A DNA stretch of 64,000 nucleotides, taken from positions 372,001 through 436,000 of the forward strand of contig CAWVKS010000008.1 of NCBI GenBank assembly GCA_963930055.1. The letters are read 5' to 3'. The position numbers and the translations under genes are program-made. Each line of letters begins with the position of its first letter. Position 1 is the stretch's first letter. The stretch comes from Pullichristensenella sp963930055 (GTDB lineage Bacteria; Bacillota; Clostridia; Christensenellales; Aristaeellaceae). Positions 8,459 through 15,234 of this stretch are shown here, one piece after another. The notes below the pieces were generated by a model, which saw only the letters and a list, made by a program, of their open reading frames with translations, ran no database searches and was not told the DNA's origin.

Positions 8459-8496
8459 AAAACGCGCCGCCCGCACGGATATGCGCGGGCGGCGCG
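8459..8496 (-). terminator. Terminator of tatD
   Basis: A perfect 12-bp stem (8463-8474 with 8485-8496) is followed on the minus strand by TTTT (8462-8459). It may also end transcripts arriving from the plus strand. Confidence 0.75.
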
Positions 8497-8518
8497 ATGC
8501 TTGGTGGGCGCGCAGCTT

Positions 8519-9298
8519 TCACGAATTCGCCCTCGCCGTATTCTCCCACAACTGCTCCGCCAGCGTTTCCGGGTCTTCCCCGCGCAGTTCGGCCACGCGC
8601 GCGAATGTGTATTGCACAAACGATGGCTCATTGCGCTGGCCGCGCATCGGCACAGGGGCCATGTAGGGGCAGTCCGTCTCCACAAGCAGGCGGTCGAGGG
8701 GCACGTTTTTCGCCACGTCCAGCAGCTTGTTGGCGTTTTTGAACGTTACCACGCCGGAGAGCGATATATAGTATCCAAATGAGAGGTAAACTTTGGCCAG
8801 TTCCCAACTGCCGGAAAAGCAGTGCATGATGCCGCGCGGCAGCGTGCCGGCCTTGTGGCGGCGCTGCATCAGCTCCATGGCCTCGCCGTGCGCCTCGCGG
8901 ATGTGCAGTTGCACTGGCATATCCAGCTCCAGCGCCAGATCCAGCTGCCGCTCAAACACCTCGCGCTGCGTATCGCGCGGGGAAAGGTCGTAGTGGTAGT
9001 CCAGCCCGATCTCGCCCAGCACCGTGCACTCGGGAAGCGTCCAAAGCCCGCGCAGCGTTGTTTCCATATCGTCCGACCAGTTGCGGGCGTTGTGCGGGTG
9101 CACGCCGGCGGCGAGGCGGAAATTGGGGTTCTGCCGCACGATCTTAAGAGCGCGCTCGTGGTCGGGCTCGTCGTCGCCGGGGTCGCAGACCACCACGCAG
9201 GCGGTAACGCCCGCCTCGCGCATGCGCCCAAGCACGCCGGGAAGGTCGCCCGCGAAGCGCTCCGAGGCAATGTGGGCGTGGGAATCGAACAAACGCAT
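8519..9298 (-). CDS. tatD: TatD-family metal-dependent DNase
   Basis: The product is 259 aa from the ATG at 9298, with GGAGGATACT directly upstream; an ATG at 9310 overlaps that ribosome binding site and is less likely. Metal ligands of the family are visible: the N-terminal FDSHAHI, the Glu in LGEIGLDYHYD, His in QLHIREAHGEA, His in MHCFSGS, and Asp in LVETDCPYMAP. TatD proteins are 3'-5' exonucleases or DNases acting on DNA and RNA ends. The gene follows metG in the same direction, as in many Firmicutes, but has a terminator on each side, so co-transcription is not required. Confidence 0.93.
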   Translation of the reverse strand: MRLFDSHAHIASERFAGDLPGVLGRMREAGVTACVVVCDPGDDEPDHERALKIVRQNPNFRLAAGVHPHNARNWSDDMETTLRGLWTLPECTVLGEIGLDYHYDLSPRDTQREVFERQLDLALELDMPVQLHIREAHGEAMELMQRRHKAGTLPRGIMHCFSGSWELAKVYLSFGYYISLSGVVTFKNANKLLDVAKNVPLDRLLVETDCPYMAPVPMRGQRNEPSFVQYTFARVAELRGEDPETLAEQLWENTARANS

Positions 9299-9308
9299 AG
9301 TATCCTCC

Positions 9309-9343
9309 AAAAACGCCGCGCGGGCGTGTGTTCCCGCGCGGCG
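9309..9343 (-). terminator. Terminator of metG
   Basis: On the minus strand an 11-bp stem (9343-9333 with 9324-9314) encloses an 8-base loop and is followed by a T run (9313-9309). Confidence 0.85.
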
Positions 9344-9349
9344 CGTTGT

Positions 9350-11314
9350 TTAGCCGATCTCCGCGCCGGGGGCGAAGTCCCCGCCCTCGACGGTGATGAG
9401 TTTCAAATTGCCGTCCTTGTCCGAGGCGCACAGCAGCATGCCCTCGCTGACCACGCCGCGCATCTTGCGCGGGGCGAGGTTCTTGACCAGCACCACGGTC
9501 TTGCCGACCATTTCTTCAGGCGTGTACCACTGGGCGATGCCGCTAAGCACGGTGCGCGTCTCGCCGCCCACGTCCAGCGTCTCCTTGAGCAATTTGTCGC
9601 TCTTGGGCACGCGCTCGCAGGCGGTCACTTTGGCGGTGACGAGCTGCACCTTGGCAAAGTCGTCGATGGCGATGGTGCCAAAGCCCTTTTCTTCCTCCTG
9701 CGGCTTGTTCTCCTCCGCTTTGGGCGCGGGGGCGGCCGGTTCGGCCTTGGCCAGTTCTTCCAGTTCCTTCTTGATGTCGATGCGCGGGAAGAGCGCCTCG
9801 CCCTTGTGCACGCGCGTGCCGGGCTTGAGCTGGCCGAAATTCTGCACGCTCTCCCACGTCTTGAGGCTTTCGTCCTCCACGCCGAGCTGGGCGAACATGC
9901 GCGCCGGGGTCGAGGGCATGGTGGGGCCGACGTACACCGCCACGGCGCGGCAGCACTCGGCCAGGTAGTAAAGCACGGTTCTGAGGCGGGGCTTGCCCTC
10001 CTCGCTGCGGCCCAGCACCCACGGCTGGGTGAGGTCGATATAGCGGTTGCAGTCGCCGATGAGTTTCCAGATTTCGGCAAGCGCCACGGAGAACTGCAAG
10101 GCATCCATCTCGCGCTCGACGATGGCGGGCAGGGCCTCAAAGCGCTCGCGCAGGGCCTTGTCCACGTCCTCCTCCGCGCCGGGGGCGGGCACTTCGCCGC
10201 CGAAGTACTTCTCGATCATCGCCACCGTGCGGCTCAAGAGGTTGCCCAGGTCGTTGGCCAGATCGGCGTTGGTGCGATTGAGCATGGCCTCGTTGGTGTA
10301 GTTGCCGTCCGCGCCGAAGGGCATTTCGCGCATCAGGTAATAGCGCAGCGCGTCCACGCCGTAGCGCTCGACGATGGGGCCGGGGTAGACCACGTTGCCC
10401 TTGGATTTGGACATCTTGTCGTTGCCAAACAGCAGCCAGCCGTGGCCAAACACCTGCTTGGGCAGCGGCAGCCCCAGCGCGTGGAGCATGATCGGCCAGT
10501 AGATGGTGTGGAAGCGCACGATCTCCTTGCCCACCAGATGCACGTCCGCCGGCCAGTATTTCTTGAAGAGATGGTCGTCGTCGCTGCCGTAGCCGAGGGC
10601 GGTGATGTAGTTGGAGAGCGCGTCCACCCACACGTAGACCACGTGGCCGGGGTCAAAGTCCACCGGGATGCCCCACTTGAACGACGTGCGGCTCACGCAC
10701 AGGTCCTGCAGGCCCGGGCGCAGGAAGTTGTTGAGCATCTCGTTGGCGCGGGACGGCGGCTGGATGAAGTCCGGGTGCGTCTCGATATAGTCGATGAGCC
10801 AGTCCTGATACTTGCTCATGCGGAAGAAGTAGCTCTCCTCGCGCGCCGTCTCGGTGGGGCGGCCGCAGTCCGGGCAGAGGTTGCCCTCCTTGAGCTGCGT
10901 GGGCGTCCAGAAGGATTCGCATTCGGCGCAGTACTGGCCCTCGTAGGAACTCTTGTAGATGTCACCCTGCTCGTAGAACTGCTTGAAGATCTTCTGCACG
11001 GCCTTGACGTGGCGCTCGTCGGTGGTGCGGATGAAATCGTCGTATTCGATGTTCATCAGCTTCCACAGATCCTTGGTGGCGGCGACGATCTCATCGACGA
11101 ACTCCTTGGGCGTCTTGCCGGCCTGCGCGGCCTTGCGCTCGATCTTCTGGCCGTGCTCGTCCGTGCCGGTGAGGAAGTAGGCGTCGTAGCCGAGCTGCTT
11201 TTTGAAGCGCGTCATCGTGTCCGCGGCCACGGTGGTGTAGGTGTGGCCGATGTGCATGTTGCCGCTGGGGTAGTAGATGGGCGTGGTGATGTAGAACGTG
11301 CCCTTCTTCTCCAT
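9350..11314 (-). CDS. metG: Methionyl-tRNA synthetase
   Basis: The product is 654 aa from the ATG at 11314, behind GCAGGAGGG. HIGH (NMHIGHTY, residues about 20-27) and KMSKS (NDKMSKSKGN, about residue 300) are both present. A zinc knuckle (CAECESFW with CPDCGRP) lies near residues 130-150. The C-terminal 110 residues form an OB-fold tRNA-binding domain of the EMAP-II type (DDFAKVQLVTAKV, VLVKNLAPRKMRG), joined by a charged Ala/Pro/Glu linker. The enzyme charges tRNA-Met with methionine. A T-box leader with an AUG specifier precedes the gene, so expression should rise when tRNA-Met is uncharged. Confidence 0.97.
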   Translation of the reverse strand: MEKKGTFYITTPIYYPSGNMHIGHTYTTVAADTMTRFKKQLGYDAYFLTGTDEHGQKIERKAAQAGKTPKEFVDEIVAATKDLWKLMNIEYDDFIRTTDERHVKAVQKIFKQFYEQGDIYKSSYEGQYCAECESFWTPTQLKEGNLCPDCGRPTETAREESYFFRMSKYQDWLIDYIETHPDFIQPPSRANEMLNNFLRPGLQDLCVSRTSFKWGIPVDFDPGHVVYVWVDALSNYITALGYGSDDDHLFKKYWPADVHLVGKEIVRFHTIYWPIMLHALGLPLPKQVFGHGWLLFGNDKMSKSKGNVVYPGPIVERYGVDALRYYLMREMPFGADGNYTNEAMLNRTNADLANDLGNLLSRTVAMIEKYFGGEVPAPGAEEDVDKALRERFEALPAIVEREMDALQFSVALAEIWKLIGDCNRYIDLTQPWVLGRSEEGKPRLRTVLYYLAECCRAVAVYVGPTMPSTPARMFAQLGVEDESLKTWESVQNFGQLKPGTRVHKGEALFPRIDIKKELEELAKAEPAAPAPKAEENKPQEEEKGFGTIAIDDFAKVQLVTAKVTACERVPKSDKLLKETLDVGGETRTVLSGIAQWYTPEEMVGKTVVLVKNLAPRKMRGVVSEGMLLCASDKDGNLKLITVEGGDFAPGAEIG

Positions 11315-11347
11315 GAAATATCCCTCCTGCATTCCTTGCGGGCGGCC

Positions 11348-11590
11348 AAAAGAAAACGCCCCTCCTTCCGAGGGGCGCTTGCGCGCGGTACCACCCTGCT
11401 TCACATGGAAGACCATGCCTCTGGGCAAAAAACTGCCCGCGCCGGTAACGGGACGGCCCGGCGGACGCTACTGCCGTTCGCGCCCGCGGCTCGGGAGCCA
11501 TGTTCGCGCGCCGCCTTGCCGCCGGCTTCCACCTTTCCCGGCTCTCTGGAGGGCTCTGCAAGCGCGCTACTCTTTCCTTCATCGCCTTTA
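11348..11590 (-). ncRNA. T-box leader of metG (tRNA-Met sensing)
   Basis: The minus strand contains the T-box AGGGTGGTACCGCG (11397-11384). It is followed by a terminator stem (AGGGGCG at 11371-11377 with CGCCCCT at 11357-11363, plus-strand reading) and a T-rich tract (11356-11348). Upstream is a stem I region containing AGAGAGCCGGGAAAGGTGG. A likely specifier codon AUG (11501-11499) lies in the GAACATGGCTCCCGAG context typical of a specifier loop. This is the standard T-box design in which uncharged tRNA stabilises an antiterminator, and the specifier agrees with the downstream gene. Confidence 0.9.
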
Positions 11591-11596
11591 CGCCCT

Positions 11597-11625
11597 ATTA
11601 TACCCGGAAAAGGCGCGCCTGTCAA
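11597..11625 (-). promoter_or_regulatory. Consensus promoter of the metG T-box transcript
   Basis: TTGACA (11625-11620) and TATAAT (11602-11597) are separated by exactly 17 bp on the minus strand. Confidence 0.9.
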
Positions 11626-11639
11626 CGCGGGCGGGGCAA

Positions 11640-11756
11640 AGAATGTGATTCCCCGGAATCCGGGGATAAACTCGAGCCGCCATCCTGCGCTGACAGACTG
11701 GCGGCTCGCTCTCATTGGAGGGGAGAAGCCACTCCAAAGGCGTCGTCCCTTCCTGC
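11640..11756 (-). ncRNA. Candidate small RNA, copy 1
   Basis: A consensus promoter (next entry) fires into a gene-free stretch. From the -10 onward the minus strand reads AGCAGGAAGGGACGACGCC, then TGGCTTCTCCCCTC, then a perfect 10-bp hairpin (plus-strand arms 11673-11682 and 11699-11708), and finally CCCCGG-ATT-CCGGGG (11665-11651) followed by a T-rich run (ATTCTTT). The same blocks in the same order occur at 17025-17113 on the plus strand, where the loop sequence differs. Two copies with shared promoter, shared blocks and a preserved hairpin point to a functional RNA. The family is unknown to me. Confidence 0.6.
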
Positions 11757-11762
11757 TCTTTT

Positions 11763-11791
11763 ATTATACCATGCGCATTGGCGCCTGTCAA
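11763..11791 (-). promoter_or_regulatory. Promoter of candidate small RNA, copy 1
   Basis: TTGACA (11791-11786) and TATAAT (11768-11763) lie 17 bp apart on the minus strand. The -35 overlaps the stop codon of the SCIFF maturase gene. Confidence 0.85.
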
Positions 11792-13155
11792 ACGGTCTTT
11801 TCTTCGTCCGCCTGCGCGCCGAGCTTTTCAATGGCGCAGATGGCCAGCGCGCATTCGAGGCGCTTGCGTTCCAGTTCGCATTCCATGTCATACGGCTTGG
11901 CAATGTCGCCGTTGAAGGCCTCGGCATTGGCCGCGCAGCCGCCGCCGCAGAAGAAGCGCGCCCAGCATGTTCCGCACTTTTCCTTGGAGAGCACGGTGTT
12001 GGCGGCGAAGCGCTTTTGCATTTCGGTATCGAACTCGCCGGTCAGTACGCTGCCCATCTTGTAGCCGGGGCGGCCGACGAACTGGTGGCAGGGGTAGATG
12101 TCGCCCTCGGGGGTGACGGCCACGTATTCGTTGCCCGCGCCGCAGCCCTTGACGCGCTTTTTGACGCACGGCCCGCCGTCCAGGTCGACCATGAAGTGGA
12201 AGAAGTTCATCCACGGGCCGTTCTTGCGCCGCTCAAGGTAGACCCTGGCAAAGCGGTCGTACTCGGCGAGAATTTCCGGCAGCATCTCCTTGGTCAGCGC
12301 GAAGGGCGAACTTTCCTCCAGCACCACCGGCTCGATGGAGAGCTGCTCAAAGCCCTCGTCGGCCAGCGCCAGCACATCGTTGCCAAAGTCGAGGTTGCGG
12401 GCGGTGTAGGTGCCGCGCACGTAGTACTGCCCGTCGCCGCGCAGGTTGACCAGCTTTTTCGCCCGCTTGACGGCCTCGTCGAACGAGCCCTTGCCGTTGA
12501 CCATGGGGCGCATGTAGTCGTGCACCTCGCGGCGGCCGTCGATGGAGAGGACGATGTTGTGCATCTCGCGGTTCAAAAACTCGATGCGCTCGTCGGTGAG
12601 GCCGAGGCAGTTGGTGGTGATGGTGAGCTGGAAGCGCTTGTCGTGCTTCTTTTCCAGCTCGCGGGCGTAGAGCACCAGGTCGTGCACCACGTCGTAGTTC
12701 ATCAGCGGTTCGCCGCCGAAGAAGTCCACCTCCAGCTGATGGCGGTTGCCGGAATGCGCCACCAGCCAGTCAAGCGCCTTCTTGCCCGTCTCCAGCGGCA
12801 AAAGCGAGCGCTCGCCGTGGAAATCGCCGGTGGAGGCAAAGCAGTAGCGGCAGCGCAGGTTGCAATCGTGCGCCGCGTGCAGGCACATGGCCTTGACGAT
12901 GCCGGGCTTGCCGATGTCAAGGTTTGAATAATCGTGCTCGGAGAGGATCGCGCCCTGCGCGCGCAGGGTTTCGATTTCGGAAAGCAGCCCGTCCACCTCG
13001 TCGGCGGGGTATTTTGCAAGCAGCGCCGGCCGGGGGTCGTTGCCCGCTTCCAGGGCCGTAAGCGCTTCAAAGGCCATATCGTCCAGCACGTGTACGGAAC
13101 CGCTGAGCACATCCAGGGCAATGTTCACGCCCAGCGCCCGGAAACAATGCAGCAT
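11788..13155 (-). CDS. SCIFF peptide maturase, radical SAM/SPASM enzyme
   Basis: The product is 455 aa from the ATG at 13155, preceded by AAGGAGG. The radical-SAM cluster motif CNLRCRYCF lies near residue 115. A C-terminal SPASM region carries further iron-sulfur cysteines (CVKKRVKGCGAG, YPCHQF, CGTCWARFFCGGGC). The N-terminal part with LDVLSGSVHVLD is a RiPP-recognition-like domain. The known enzyme CteB installs Cys-alpha-carbon thioether cross-links in the SCIFF peptide. The precursor gene lies directly upstream (13230-13370), separated by a weak terminator that probably limits enzyme relative to precursor. The assignment is strong because both partners are present. Confidence 0.95.
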   Translation of the reverse strand: MLHCFRALGVNIALDVLSGSVHVLDDMAFEALTALEAGNDPRPALLAKYPADEVDGLLSEIETLRAQGAILSEHDYSNLDIGKPGIVKAMCLHAAHDCNLRCRYCFASTGDFHGERSLLPLETGKKALDWLVAHSGNRHQLEVDFFGGEPLMNYDVVHDLVLYARELEKKHDKRFQLTITTNCLGLTDERIEFLNREMHNIVLSIDGRREVHDYMRPMVNGKGSFDEAVKRAKKLVNLRGDGQYYVRGTYTARNLDFGNDVLALADEGFEQLSIEPVVLEESSPFALTKEMLPEILAEYDRFARVYLERRKNGPWMNFFHFMVDLDGGPCVKKRVKGCGAGNEYVAVTPEGDIYPCHQFVGRPGYKMGSVLTGEFDTEMQKRFAANTVLSKEKCGTCWARFFCGGGCAANAEAFNGDIAKPYDMECELERKRLECALAICAIEKLGAQADEEKTV

Positions 13156-13182
13156 GGTTTTCCTCCTTATGTGAAAGGCGCA

Positions 13183-13208
13183 GAAAACCCGCGGCCAACC
13201 GCCGCGGG
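13183..13208 (-). terminator. Attenuating terminator between SCIFF and its maturase
   Basis: On the minus strand CCCGCGG (13208-13202) pairs with CCGCGGG (13194-13188) across a 7-base loop and is followed by TTTTC. Being short and inside the operon, it is probably leaky. Confidence 0.65.
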
Positions 13209-13229
13209 CTCTCGCCGCGTCCAGCGCGT

Positions 13230-13370
13230 TTACTTCTTCTGGCAGGACTGGTTCGCCACCGTGCAGCTCGTCTTGCAGGCGCTCTGGCAGGAAGCCTGGC
13301 ACTCGCCGCAGCCGCCGGTCTGGGCGCTCTGGCTCAGGCAGGGCTTCTGGATGGTCTGAATGTGCTTCAT
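13230..13370 (-). CDS. SCIFF ribosomal peptide precursor
   Basis: The product is a 46-aa peptide starting MKHIQTIQKPC. Its cysteine-rich core CGECQASCQSACKTSCTV is the signature of the six-cysteine SCIFF family. There are seven cysteines here: six in residues 21-43 plus one at residue 11. The start is supported by GAGGTG eight bases upstream. SCIFF peptides are thioether-cross-linked by the adjacent radical SAM enzyme; their final role in Clostridia is not established. A promoter lies at 13449-13421. The transcript continues through a weak terminator into the maturase gene. Confidence 0.95.
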   Translation of the reverse strand: MKHIQTIQKPCLSQSAQTGGCGECQASCQSACKTSCTVANQSCQKK

Positions 13371-13420
13371 TGCGTTTTCACCTCGTTTATCAATTCGCGG
13401 CGCGGGCCGCTATCGTGTCT

Positions 13421-13449
13421 ATTATACACGACGCGGCCCGCGCACGCAA
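13421..13449 (-). promoter_or_regulatory. Promoter of the SCIFF operon
   Basis: TTGCGT (13449-13444) and TATAAT (13426-13421) are separated by 17 bp on the minus strand. Confidence 0.7.
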
Positions 13450-13471
13450 GGGATATTCGTGAAATTTACCG

Positions 13472-14242
13472 TCAGGACAGCTTCGCGTAACGCGAGGAGA
13501 TCCACACGCTCTGCCCGTTGTAGGTGACGTTGTACCAGCGCACGCCGCGATCGTCCACGGAGCTGGAACCGCGGTAGTTGAGGTTCTGGCCCTCGTGCAC
13601 GGTGGTCACGCTCCTGTAGCCCAGGCCCGGGCCGGTGCGCAGCCACACAGAGCCGCCGGAGACATAGACCTTGGTGTAGCTGGAGGAGGAGCCGGACGAG
13701 CCGGAGCTGCTCACGGGCTTGACGTCCGGCGTGGCCACCAGGCGCGAATAGGCGCCCGAGACCCAGCCGATGCCCGCCGAGGTGGTCACCTTGTACCAGA
13801 CCGTGCCGCCCACGGTGGCCGTCTCGCCCAGGTATATCATGTTCGTGCCGTTGGAGACGGTGGTGATCTTGGCGTTGCCGGTGCCCGCGCCGCTGCGCAC
13901 GTTCAGCGCCGCCGTGGCGCGCACGGCGCGCTCCTCAGAGATGGCGGTGCCGTTGGCCAGCAGGTTGGAATACGCCCAGGAGATCCACGCCGTGGAGCCG
14001 TTGTAGATGACCTTGTGCCAGCCCATGCCGCGGCTGTCGAACTGGCTCACGCCGGCGTAGGTGAGCGTCTTGCCGCTTTTCAGGCTGGTGATCTTGCCGT
14101 AGCCGAGGCCCGGCCCCTTGCGCAGGTTCACCGAGGCGGTGGTGCGCACGGTGTAGTTGCTGGCGGCCAGGGCCGCCGTGGGCGCGAGCACTGCCGAAAG
14201 TACCAGCGCCAGCATCAGTGTGAGGCAAAGTATACGCTTCAT
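13472..14242 (-). CDS. Secreted protein with three bacterial SH3 domains
   Basis: The product is 256 aa from the ATG at 14242, which is 8 bases from GGGAGG; an ATG at 14248 sits almost on the ribosome binding site. A signal peptide (RILCLTLMLALVLSAVLAP) is followed by three SH3b repeats. Each has the VNLRKGPGLGYGKI-type start: residues about 32-92, 105-165 and 190-250 (ALNVRSGAGTGNAKI, VWLRTGPGLGYRSV). A Ser-rich linker precedes the third. Each repeat ends with a W(Y/H)KV...WIS strand typical of cell-wall SH3 domains. There is no catalytic domain, so it is probably a wall-binding or sensing protein. No partner gene is obvious. Confidence 0.88.
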   Translation of the reverse strand: MKRILCLTLMLALVLSAVLAPTAALAASNYTVRTTASVNLRKGPGLGYGKITSLKSGKTLTYAGVSQFDSRGMGWHKVIYNGSTAWISWAYSNLLANGTAISEERAVRATAALNVRSGAGTGNAKITTVSNGTNMIYLGETATVGGTVWYKVTTSAGIGWVSGAYSRLVATPDVKPVSSSGSSGSSSSYTKVYVSGGSVWLRTGPGLGYRSVTTVHEGQNLNYRGSSSVDDRGVRWYNVTYNGQSVWISSRYAKLS

Positions 14243-14383
14243 ATTCATACCCTCCCGTTCTTTACCCGCGGCCAGCGGCCGCTTGCGTCATTTTCACCTC
14301 CTTGGACGCGGGGGGCGGGGGAGAAGTTCCCAGTTTTCGGAAAAAATTCCTTGCAAAAATATTTCAGGGACGCCGCGTTCCCG

Positions 14384-14797
14384 TCATACTTTCGCCGTGT
14401 TGCCGCGCCGCCGCGCGCGGGGGCGCAGGTTGGCGCACACCGCGCCCACCGCCGCGCCGCATATGCCGCCCGCGAGCATCTCCAGGAGCATCGCCCCGGC
14501 CGAGAACAGCGCCCCGCCGAGCTGCCAGTAGAGCGCATAGCCCACGACCATGTACAAAAGCCCCACCGCCGCGCCGGTGAAAAAGCCGCGTTCGCCGCCC
14601 ATGCCCACGGCAAAGCGCGCCCCCAGCGCCACGCACAGCAGCTTCAAAAGCTGGTTGAGCGCCGTCAGCGCCCCGTCGGACACCTCCAGATAGATCACCG
14701 CCGCCGCCAGGAGCAGCATGCCCAAAAGCGTCGCGGCCGCCGCCGTCAAAAACCCCCGCAGGATCGCCCAAAGCGCCTTCATGCGCGCCCCCTTCAT
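14384..14797 (-). CDS. Small membrane protein, TIGR04086/YrzE type
   Basis: The product is 137 aa from the ATG at 14797, about 6 bases from GGGAGGG; an ATG at 14803 directly abuts that site. Four hydrophobic segments are visible: ALWAILRGFLTAAAATLLGM, LTALNQLLKLLCVALGARF, FFTGAAVGLLYMVVGYALYW, and AMLLEMLAGGICGAAVGAVC. The Gly-rich fourth helix and basic tail (RPRARRRG) match the TIGR04086 family, whose function is unknown. It lies head to head with the nuclease gene at 14869. Confidence 0.75.
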   Translation of the reverse strand: MKGARMKALWAILRGFLTAAAATLLGMLLLAAAVIYLEVSDGALTALNQLLKLLCVALGARFAVGMGGERGFFTGAAVGLLYMVVGYALYWQLGGALFSAGAMLLEMLAGGICGAAVGAVCANLRPRARRRGNTAKV

Positions 14798-14832
14798 GCG
14801 CATCCCTCCCTTTCTTGCGCTAAAGGCTATGC

Positions 14833-14862
14833 TTGAACACCGGGGCGTATTCGTGGTATAAT
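14833..14862 (+). promoter_or_regulatory. Promoter of the nuclease-helicase pair, apparently leaderless
   Basis: TTGAAC (14833-14838) and TATAAT (14857-14862) are 18 bp apart, with TGG directly before the -10 (extended -10). The expected start site, 6-8 bases after the -10, coincides with the ATG at 14869. Confidence 0.75.
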
Positions 14863-14868
14863 GCGCCT

Positions 14869-15234
14869 ATGGATACGCAAGAAGTTCTGCGCTCGCTTTC
14901 CACGTTGCGCGCAAGCGCCATGCCGGGGGAATACGATCTGCACCGTCTGGCGGCGGAGGCGTTCAAAGCCGCCGGCCTGCCCTGCGAGCACGAATACCGC
15001 CTCGCCCCGCGCCGGCGCATCGATTTTTTCCTGGACGGCGTGGGCGTGGAGATCAAGAAGGGCCGCCCCAACGCGCGCGAATTGCTTAAGCAGGTGGAGC
15101 GCTACCTGGCCTGCGACGAGCTCAAGGAGATCGTCGTCGTCACGCAAAAGGACACGCCCCTGCCCGCGTACGTCCTGGGCAAGCGCGTGACCTGTATTTC
15201 CCTTGACCGCCTCTGGGGGGTGGCGCTGCCGTGA
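14869..15234 (+). CDS. PD-(D/E)XK-like nuclease domain protein
   Basis: The product is 121 aa. Residues about 47-70 contain RRRIDFFLDGVGVEIKKG, which fits the nuclease core pattern of an Asp (RIDFF) followed about 10 residues later by E-x-K (VEIKK). A helix with Gln (LLKQVERYLACDELKEIVVV) follows, as in VRR-NUC or Holliday-junction-resolvase-like folds. The ATG at 14869 is only 7 bases after the -10 box, so the mRNA would be leaderless; the next in-frame ATG begins at MPGEYD. The gene overlaps the following helicase gene by 4 bases (GTGA), which implies translational coupling. The nuclease call is motif-based inference; the exact substrate is unknown. Confidence 0.7.
   Translation: MDTQEVLRSLSTLRASAMPGEYDLHRLAAEAFKAAGLPCEHEYRLAPRRRIDFFLDGVGVEIKKGRPNARELLKQVERYLACDELKEIVVVTQKDTPLPAYVLGKRVTCISLDRLWGVALP

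Noticed and set aside
8822..12064. A 1080-codon plus-strand frame over tatD and metG
   Set aside because: It is a shadow of metG, whose motifs and T-box are on the minus strand.
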